DNA of 64,000 nt from DATIKM01 sp035477595 (GTDB lineage Bacteria > Armatimonadota > Chthonomonadetes > Chthonomonadales > CAJBBX01), in contig DATIKM010000059.1 of assembly GCA_035477595.1 (NCBI GenBank), forward strand, positions 1 through 64,000. The letters are read 5' to 3'. The notes under the pieces were generated by a model, which was given only the letters and a program-made list of their open reading frames with translations, was not told where the DNA came from and searched no databases. Within the stretch, counting starts at the first letter, position 1. Each line of letters starts with the position of its first letter. The position numbers were made by a program, and so were the translations under genes. Of the stretch, positions 58,072 through 64,000 are shown piece by piece.

Positions 58072-59031
58072 ATGAATCACACGCTTATGGGCGCCGTCGC
58101 GATCGTGGTCTTCCTCGCACTGTCCCTTGCGGTCATCGGGGCGGCCCAGCCTGAGCCGCAGGCGACCGCGGTAATAGCCGATGGGGCGCGGGTCGAGAAG
58201 CTCGCGGGCGGCATGCGGTTCACCGAGGGGCCCGTGTGGGATCCGCGCGGCTTCCTGATCTTCAGCGACATCCCCGCTAACACGCTGCACAAGTGGAGCC
58301 CCGAGGGCGGGCTTGAGGTGTTCCGGCGGCCCTCCGGGCACGCGAACGGCAACACGCTCGACCGTGAGGGCCGGCTCATCACCTGCGAGCACGACGGTCG
58401 CGTCTCGCGCACGGAGCCGGACGGCCGGGTCGTCACGCTCGTGGACAGATTCGAGGGCAAGCGCCTTAACAGCCCCAACGACCTTGCTGTCCACTCCGAC
58501 GGGAGCATCTACTTCACGGATCCCCCCTACGGCACCACCCGCGAGCGGGAGGAGCTGGGGTTCTACGGGGTGTACCGCCTGGCTCCCGACGGCAGGCTCA
58601 CGTTGCTGACGAGGGAGATGCGCCGGCCCAACGGTCTGGCCTTCTCGCCGGACGAGAGGCGGCTCTACGTGGGCGACTCCCAGGAGAACGTGCTGCGCGT
58701 GTTCGACGTGAGGCCTGACGGAACCCTGGGTCCGGGGCGGGTGTTCGCAGACCTGCGCTCGCCGGGCGTCGACGGCGCCGCGGACGGCATGAAGGTCGAC
58801 CGGAGGGGCAACGTGTATACGACCGGCCCCGGCGGCGTCTGGGTGCTCGACCCCACCGGCAGGCTGCTGGGCAAGATTGTGGTGCCCGAGGTGCCGGCGA
58901 ACCTGTGCTTCGGCGACGCCGACCGCCGCACGCTCTACATGACGGCGCGCACGGGCCTCTACCGTGTTCGCGTCCGCCATCCGGGCGTCGCCCTGCCCGG
59001 ACAGGGGCCTGCCCGCCGTCGCGCTCGGTAG
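58072..59031 (+). CDS. Exported SMP-30/gluconolactonase-like beta-propeller protein
   Basis: This 319-residue protein has an N-terminal helix or signal peptide (GAVAIVVFLALSLAVIGAAQ). A six-bladed propeller follows, with the usual metal-site elements: FTEGPVWDPRGFLIFSDIP, NSPNDLAVHSDGSIYFTDPP, RRPNGLAFSPDERRLYVGDS and VDGAADGMKVDRRGNVY. The Glu in FTEG and the Asn/Asp residues in NSPND and NGLAFSPDE are the typical divalent-metal ligands. The family hydrolyses sugar lactones, organophosphates and others. The C-terminus overlaps the next gene by 68 bp if that gene starts at 58964. Confidence 0.88.
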   Translation: MNHTLMGAVAIVVFLALSLAVIGAAQPEPQATAVIADGARVEKLAGGMRFTEGPVWDPRGFLIFSDIPANTLHKWSPEGGLEVFRRPSGHANGNTLDREGRLITCEHDGRVSRTEPDGRVVTLVDRFEGKRLNSPNDLAVHSDGSIYFTDPPYGTTREREELGFYGVYRLAPDGRLTLLTREMRRPNGLAFSPDERRLYVGDSQENVLRVFDVRPDGTLGPGRVFADLRSPGVDGAADGMKVDRRGNVYTTGPGGVWVLDPTGRLLGKIVVPEVPANLCFGDADRRTLYMTARTGLYRVRVRHPGVALPGQGPARRRAR

Positions 59032-60358
59032 CACCGCTGACGGCGCCGCCCTGGCGGCCACCGAGGACACACGTCTCTTGGCATCCGACGCTGACTTCAT
59101 CCGGACCTTCTTCACGTCACTGGGAACGCCCGACGAGATGTTGGAGCGCGCCGCGGCGGGATGCGCGCGCCTCCGGGTGAACTCCCACATCCATCTGCCT
59201 CCCAACTTCTCGGCATTCGACACGGTCGCGCAGGCGGTCTCGCTCGCGGCGGCGCAGGACGTGCGCGTCGTCGGAGTGAGCAACTACTACGACTTCACCG
59301 TCTACACCGACTTCGCGCGCCGGGCCGCGGCGGCGGGGCTCTTCCCCCTGTTCGGCATCGAGATCATCGCTCTGCTCGACGACCTCCTGCGCGCGGGCGT
59401 GCGGGTGAACGACCCGGGCAATCCGGGCAAGATGTACATCTGCGGGAAGGGCATCTCGCGCTTCAGCCCGTTGGGCCGGGAGGCTGCCGCGCTGCTGCAG
59501 GTGATCCGCGACAAGGACTCCGCGCGCATGGCCGCCATGGTGGAGAGGCTCGCGCGCCTCTGCGCGGCAGCGGGCCTCGACCTCGGGCTGGACGAGGCGG
59601 CCGTCGTCGACGGCGTGGTGCGGCGGCACGGCTGCCCTCGGGAGACGGTCTACCTGCAGGAGCGGCACGTGGCGCAGGCGTTCGAGGAGGCGATTGCGCG
59701 CATGGTGCCGGCGTCCGAGAGGGCGGCCGCCCTCGAGCGGCTCTACGGCGTCCCCTCTACGGCGCCGCACGACCCGGGCACGGTGCAGGCCGAAATCCGC
59801 TCGCATCTGATGAAGGCGGGGAAGCCGGCGTACACGGAGGAGACGTTCGTCGGCTTCGAGCACGCCATGTGCCTGATCCTTGCGCTGGGTGGCATCCCGT
59901 GCTACCCCGTGGTGGCCGACGGGGCAAGGCCCATCTGCCCGTTCGAGGAGGACGTAGGCGCGCTCGTGTCCGAGATGGCAGCGCGCAACCTGCACTGCGT
60001 GGAGTTCATCCCGAACCGCAACCGTCCCGAGGTGCTTCTGCGCTACGCCCGCGCTCTGCGCGACGCGGGCGTAGCGGTGACCGCCGGCACCGAGCACAAC
60101 ACGCCCGAGCTGCTGCCCATCGAGCCGCGCTGCGCGGGAGGCGCGCCGGTCCCCGAGGAGGCCGCCGCCCTCTTCTGGGAAGGCGCATGCGTGGTGGCCG
60201 CGCACCAGTTCCTGCGCTTCGCAGGGCGTGCCGGCTATGTCGATGACACGGGACGCCCGGACCCGGCGCACCGAACGCCGCACGAGCGCATCGCCGCGTA
60301 TGCCGCGCTCGGCAGCGCCGTGATCGCCGCCGCCATGGAGCGCGGGCCCGCCGCGTAG
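58964..60358 (+). CDS. PHP-domain metal-dependent hydrolase-like protein
   Basis: This protein of about 464 residues resembles the PHP (polymerase and histidinol phosphatase) superfamily. It has an HxH pair in NSHIHLPPNFSAFD, FPLFGIEIIALLDDLL, and late HNTPE in TAGTEHNTPELLP. The middle contains RHVAQAFEEAIARM and TFVGFEHAMCLILALGG. No exact family assignment is made. The start is uncertain: GTG 58964 overlaps the SMP-30 gene by 68 bp, and starts after 59031 are also possible because the first ~30 residues look non-conserved. It converges with an RNase gene 11 bp away. Confidence 0.72.
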   Translation: MFASAIRASPCPDRGLPAVALGSTADGAALAATEDTRLLASDADFIRTFFTSLGTPDEMLERAAAGCARLRVNSHIHLPPNFSAFDTVAQAVSLAAAQDVRVVGVSNYYDFTVYTDFARRAAAAGLFPLFGIEIIALLDDLLRAGVRVNDPGNPGKMYICGKGISRFSPLGREAAALLQVIRDKDSARMAAMVERLARLCAAAGLDLGLDEAAVVDGVVRRHGCPRETVYLQERHVAQAFEEAIARMVPASERAAALERLYGVPSTAPHDPGTVQAEIRSHLMKAGKPAYTEETFVGFEHAMCLILALGGIPCYPVVADGARPICPFEEDVGALVSEMAARNLHCVEFIPNRNRPEVLLRYARALRDAGVAVTAGTEHNTPELLPIEPRCAGGAPVPEEAAALFWEGACVVAAHQFLRFAGRAGYVDDTGRPDPAHRTPHERIAAYAALGSAVIAAAMERGPAA

Positions 60359-60369
60359 CCTCCGCGCCG

Positions 60370-61833
60370 TCAGGCCAGGCGGGCGAAGTCGATGAAGCCG
60401 CGCGCCACGTCGACGCTCACGAGCCGCACGCGCACGCGGTCTCCCACATCGAGGCCTCGCTCCCCGCTGACCACGCGCCCTTCCACGGGCGGCCGTGCTA
60501 TACGCACCCAGGTGCCCTTCGGTGCGGCGCCCGTCACGAACGCCTCGAACACGTCGCCCTCCCGGTCGGTGAGCAAGAGCGCCGCGGCCGACTTCCGGAT
60601 GTGCCGCTCCACCTTCTTGGCCGCGTCCTCCTGTTCCGTGCAGTGGCGCGCCAGGTCGTCCAGCTCGTCGAGGCCGTAGGGGGTGCGCCAATCGCGCAGG
60701 GCGGCCTTCAGGAGACGCTGTGTGATCACGTCCGGGTACCGGCGGTTGGGGGCGGTGGAGTGCGAGTAGTCGCGCACTGCCAGGCCGAAGTGGCCCGTGG
60801 CCGATTGGCCGGGCGCCTGCACCGCGTAGACGCCTGGCCCCAGGGTTTTGATCACAGTGAGCGAGAGGTCGGGGAAGCGCTCGGGGTCGGCCTGGCGCCG
60901 CCGGCGCAGGAAGCGGTTGAGCGCGGCGCTGTCCGGGTCGCGGGGGAGCCTGTCGCCGTGCTGGCGCGCGAGCTCCTCCAGCCGGTCCCAGCGCTCCGGT
61001 GAGCGCACCACGCGGCGGAAGGTGGGGTACCCGCGCTCCGTCAGCAGGCGCGCCACCACGCCGTTGCTCGCTATCATCACATCCTCGATCAGCTCGTGCG
61101 CGCGGTTCTTGATCTCCTCCTGCAGGCCGACGAGGGCGCCCGACTCGAAGACCGCCTTCGGCTCGATGGACTGCAGCTCCAGCGCGCCTCGCTCGTGCCG
61201 CTTGCCGCGCAGGGCCTGGGCTGCACCGTCCTGCAGGCGCATCTGCTCCGCCAGATCGGTCGAGCGAGCGAGGGCTGTCGGCATAGGGCCCTCGCCCTCC
61301 AGCCAGGGGCCAACGCTGCTGTAGGCCAGCTTGGCGTCGCTATGCACCAGCGCGCGGAATGCCTCGCCGTTCTCCACCGATCCATCCGGGAGCACCGTGT
61401 ACGCGATGACCACGGCGAGCCGGTCCTCGCCTTCGTTGAGCGAGGTGAGGTCGGTGGAGAGACGCTCCGGCAGCATGGGGAAGATCTTCGCCGCCGTGTA
61501 GACGGTAGTCGTGTTGGTGCGCGCGTGCAGATCAACCGGTGACCCGCGGTGAACGAGCGCGTCGACGTCGGCGATCGCCGCCATTATGCGGACCGACCCG
61601 TCGCCCAGATCCTCTGCCACGGTGAGTTGGTCTAGGTCGCGGGAGTCGTCGTTGTCGATGGATGCCCAGGGCAGGTCGCGCAGGTCAACGACGCCATCCT
61701 CCGGCCGCGCCTGGCCCTCCACCTCCTCCGCCTGTCGCACTGCATCGGGCGCGAACTGCGGCTCGAGACCGCGCTCGCGCATGACCTGCTCGGCCAACTC
61801 GGCCAGGACGTCGGCATGTAGGGGTTGGGGCAT
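60370..61833 (-). CDS. RNB-domain exoribonuclease (RNase II/R family)
   Basis: This 487-residue 3'-5' exoribonuclease has an RNB catalytic domain (about 45-380) with the acidic metal ligands in ASIDNDDSRDLDQLTVAE, the MAAIADVDALVHRGSPVD strand, and late SHSTAPNRRYPDVITQRLL. An OB/S1-like C-terminal domain follows (about 405-480; VGDRVRVRLVSVDVARGFI). The N-terminal cold-shock domains of RNase R are absent, so it is shorter than RNase R (about 700+) and near the RNB-only type found in many bacteria. ATG 61833 has GGAG 7 nt upstream. A GTG at 61845 is too close to AGGA. It decays structured or single-stranded RNA. Confidence 0.88.
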   Translation of the reverse strand: MPQPLHADVLAELAEQVMRERGLEPQFAPDAVRQAEEVEGQARPEDGVVDLRDLPWASIDNDDSRDLDQLTVAEDLGDGSVRIMAAIADVDALVHRGSPVDLHARTNTTTVYTAAKIFPMLPERLSTDLTSLNEGEDRLAVVIAYTVLPDGSVENGEAFRALVHSDAKLAYSSVGPWLEGEGPMPTALARSTDLAEQMRLQDGAAQALRGKRHERGALELQSIEPKAVFESGALVGLQEEIKNRAHELIEDVMIASNGVVARLLTERGYPTFRRVVRSPERWDRLEELARQHGDRLPRDPDSAALNRFLRRRRQADPERFPDLSLTVIKTLGPGVYAVQAPGQSATGHFGLAVRDYSHSTAPNRRYPDVITQRLLKAALRDWRTPYGLDELDDLARHCTEQEDAAKKVERHIRKSAAALLLTDREGDVFEAFVTGAAPKGTWVRIARPPVEGRVVSGERGLDVGDRVRVRLVSVDVARGFIDFARLA

Positions 61834-61866
61834 GCTCGGCTCCACTCCTCGGTTGTGGGGTGTCGG

Positions 61867-64000
61867 TCAGGGCCGATCTGGGAAGGCCACGGCGGCCCGC
61901 CGGATCTGAAACCGGGCCATCTGCGCCGCGATCCGCAGGTCAGCGCCGTTGCAGTGGTTGGCGAAGCGCGCATCCGGAACTGACCACACGTGCACGCGCC
62001 ACCGTCCTGTGTTCTGAAGCTGGATGCGCGCCGGCGCGTCCTTGAAGGCGTCCGGGACGGCGCCGCTTCGCTCGCCGTCGCCCATGGAGTCGTACTCGAG
62101 TAGCAGCGTCCCTCGTCCCACGTCGAGGTACTCGATCGCGATGAGCGCCGCACCAGGCCCGGCGCGAGAAGCCAGATCGTCCGCCACGTCGAAGTAAAGG
62201 AACTCCTGCGGCTCGTCGGAGGGAGCGGCGCCGGGTGACGCGACACTCACGTCGCCTGTGAGCGTCCGGGCGCTGACGCCCTCTGCCGGGTTGTCGCGGT
62301 TGCGCAGGCCCTCCTCGATGTCCGGCTGGCCGGCCTCCCAGCGCGCCACGAGCCGGTGGGGCAGCAGGTCGCGCCACGCGACGGCCCGCGTCGGCGGCTC
62401 CGCGAACGACGCCTCTCGCAGAGCCGGGCGCCTCACGCGGCCTCCGCTGAGCGTTTCGAGCGCGTAGCTCGCGACTCCGGCAGCCTCCCGCTCCGCCAGG
62501 AGGTCCCCATCGCGCGCCGGGCGCGGCAGGAAGCGGAAGCGGTCCGACACGCGGTACCCCACCGTCTTGGGGCTATAGAGGAGCACGCTGAGCACGTCGC
62601 CGTCCTCACCGGTGTGGTTCGGCACCGGCGGCACGACCTGCGGATCGGTGCTCATCGCCACGATGGCGAGTGGTCCCTGCGCCGCCGCGATGCGCTGCCC
62701 GGAGGCGTCCGCCACCATGGTTCCGCGCGACGGGTCCGCTGTGCCGAGTCGCACCTCCATCGGGCGAGTCCATGCCGTGTTCGGGTCGTCGAAGCGCGTG
62801 ACGACCCAGGAATCGATGCGGGTGTCGCATGCATGGAGGCGGAACCACCACTCGGCGCGCCCCTTAGTGCCCGCGCGCCGCTCGCCCGCTGTGCCGACCG
62901 CCGGAAACGCGACGCCCGGGCCGGCGCCAAAGACGCGCAGCCCGGAGACACGGATCGTCATCGCGAGAGGCCCGCGCTCCACTACCTCGGCGGCAGCATC
63001 CTCCGTCTGCAGCGCGCCGAAGTCGTACCAGGTCACGAAGTCCTGGCACGCGGTTAGGTGGCCATACCCGGCGCCGTGGCCGCGGCGCGCGAGCAGGTTG
63101 GGCCCGCCCGCGAAGCCCATCTCGGTCAGCCGGGGCCCGTCGCCGGTACCGCGAAGGGCGAACGCCAGTCGCGCACGCGACGAGGAGGCGCGCGCGACAC
63201 CGCCCTCGATCTGGAAGCGAAGGTCCGCCGCGGCAGGCGCGGGACGTGCACCGCTCCCACGGGGCGCGAGGTAGACGCAGAGCCACACAGGGCTCCGCCA
63301 GATCCCCGGCATGCGAACGAGGAGCTCGCCCCGCATCCGCTCGCCATGCGCCGGGGAGAACTGGACCTCGACCTCCCGCGACGGCCGCCCACGCGCGTCG
63401 CGCAGAACGGCGCGGAGGGTGCGGTGGTCCGGCTCCCCGCGCAGGCCGGCCTGTGCGAACCGCGCGCCGAGGTCCTCGCGAAGCCGCAGCAGCGCGTCGC
63501 GTCGCACGAGCCCTCGCGGGTCCAGCCGGACCCAGTAGCGGACCGGCAGTTCCGGTCGCCACCACGGCCCGCTCATGGGGGCGTGGCGGTCCGGCGCCTG
63601 CACGCGGCCGTACGCCTCGACGGCGTTTCGGTCCATGGCACGCGTGTGCATGCCGGCGACCGCGCGCGCGCCGCGAGCCGAGGACGGCACGGTGACGCCG
63701 AACAGCAGGGCCGGCCCGGTGATCCTCACGCTCTCGATGGCGCGGCCAGGTCGGCCCACCGCGTAGGCTCGGAGCCACCACTCCTTGTCGTACCAGGGAT
63801 TGGGTCGCGCGACCGATGTGCCATCCTGCAGGCGAAGCTGGACCGTCTCCACCGTGCCACCCACATACCGGACCTCGCAAGTGGCGACCAACCCCGTGAC
63901 GGGTGCGTGCGCGCCCAGCACGAGCGCGATCGGACCGGCGGCGCCGATGCGCACGGTCGCCGGCTGCGCGAGCGACACCGCGCCGCGGCCGCGATGGTGC
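61867..64000 (-). CDS. Partial large unrecognised protein, 5' end beyond the window
   Basis: At least 710 residues are visible and the frame is open to the window end. The C-terminal portion is beta-rich and resembles secreted glycan-related proteins in its neighbours. Landmarks: WYDKEWWLRAYAVGRPGRAI, WWFRLHACDTRIDSWVVTRF, NHTGEDGDVLSVLLYSPKTVGY, EFLYFDVADDLASRAG and RWRVHVWSVPDARFANH. The last part (about 590-690) looks like a jelly-roll carbohydrate-binding domain. I recognise no catalytic motif and the start is unseen. It lies 34 bp before the RNase gene on the same strand, so the two may share a transcript. Confidence 0.7.
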   Translation of the reverse strand, partial: HHRGRGAVSLAQPATVRIGAAGPIALVLGAHAPVTGLVATCEVRYVGGTVETVQLRLQDGTSVARPNPWYDKEWWLRAYAVGRPGRAIESVRITGPALLFGVTVPSSARGARAVAGMHTRAMDRNAVEAYGRVQAPDRHAPMSGPWWRPELPVRYWVRLDPRGLVRRDALLRLREDLGARFAQAGLRGEPDHRTLRAVLRDARGRPSREVEVQFSPAHGERMRGELLVRMPGIWRSPVWLCVYLAPRGSGARPAPAAADLRFQIEGGVARASSSRARLAFALRGTGDGPRLTEMGFAGGPNLLARRGHGAGYGHLTACQDFVTWYDFGALQTEDAAAEVVERGPLAMTIRVSGLRVFGAGPGVAFPAVGTAGERRAGTKGRAEWWFRLHACDTRIDSWVVTRFDDPNTAWTRPMEVRLGTADPSRGTMVADASGQRIAAAQGPLAIVAMSTDPQVVPPVPNHTGEDGDVLSVLLYSPKTVGYRVSDRFRFLPRPARDGDLLAEREAAGVASYALETLSGGRVRRPALREASFAEPPTRAVAWRDLLPHRLVARWEAGQPDIEEGLRNRDNPAEGVSARTLTGDVSVASPGAAPSDEPQEFLYFDVADDLASRAGPGAALIAIEYLDVGRGTLLLEYDSMGDGERSGAVPDAFKDAPARIQLQNTGRWRVHVWSVPDARFANHCNGADLRIAAQMARFQIRRAAVAFPDRP

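Noticed and set aside
57007..59283. Apparent 758-codon minus-strand extension of ThyX
   Set aside because: ThyX similarity begins at ATG 57909; the upstream section is antisense to the SMP-30 gene.
1..64000. tRNA, rRNA and riboswitches
   Set aside because: I searched intergenic stretches by eye for T-loop-like and cloverleaf patterns and for conserved switch motifs and found none; a covariance-model scan would be decisive.

Overview
This 64 kb window is a continuous piece of a very GC-rich bacterial chromosome with tightly packed genes. I see no rRNA, tRNA, CRISPR array, insertion sequence or phage gene. The gene set suggests a diderm, motile, polysaccharide-degrading bacterium: futalosine-type menaquinone synthesis, LL-diaminopimelate aminotransferase (DapL), ThyX, a Tat system, MotA/MotB, a LysM plus 'stalk' domain protein, and several large secreted glycan-active proteins. 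Armatimonadota (or a neighbouring lineage) is my best guess. That is inference from gene content, not a measured phylogeny.

Layout. 0-9.3 kb (+ strand): a TatA-like protein, a cation/proton antiporter, a LysM-stalk protein, an ECF sigma / zinc-finger anti-sigma / RseB-like trio preceded by three 22-bp tandem repeats, and a multidomain secreted putative metalloprotease. 9.3-18.8 kb (- strand): a URO-D-family methyltransferase-like protein, aspartate aminotransferase, ProA, a proline-rich membrane protein, a fused MqnE-MqnC menaquinone enzyme and GyrB. 19-22.6 kb (+): DapL, HflX and an ArsR-type regulator fused to a cobalamin-binding domain. 22.7-26 kb: a secreted PpiC isomerase (-), Fe superoxide dismutase (+) and an unrecognised helical-barrel-like protein (-). 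26-35 kb (+): DUF1015, an SDR, glutamate formiminotransferase, a GAF-GGDEF diguanylate cyclase, a small unknown gene, a DUF6115/SwrB-like protein, a PpiC lipoprotein and a tetrapyrrole-methylase/MazG fusion. 35-40 kb (+): a DUF6259 giant secreted protein and a sulfatase-fold enzyme with an atypical Thr active site. 40-42 kb (-): MotB and MotA. 42-55 kb: a Tat-exported GH2 enzyme (-), a second URO-D-like protein (+), a DevBCA-like exporter (+), a GH99-like protein and a beta-helix protein (both -). 55-58 kb (-): a metal exporter, Fur and ThyX. 58-60 kb (+): an SMP-30 protein and a PHP-domain protein. 60-64 kb (-): an RNase II/R-type exonuclease and the 3' part of a large unrecognised secreted-type protein that runs off the window.

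How it fits together. Export and envelope care recur: Tat, two PpiC chaperones, the ECF/anti-sigma/RseB-like set and a tripartite-type exporter. These accompany large secreted carbohydrate-active proteins. Core metabolism (MqnE-C, DapL, ProA, AspC, ThyX, GyrB) is interleaved. Several putative promoters share a TTGAC(n)-18 bp-TAnACT layout or an extended -10 (TGnTAnAAT), and several convergent gene pairs are separated by long perfect hairpins.

The observations I rate highest are the MqnE-MqnC fusion, the ArsR-cobalamin regulator with altered cap-domain residues, the 22-bp repeat array abutting a candidate ECF promoter, and the GyrB TOPRIM substitution.
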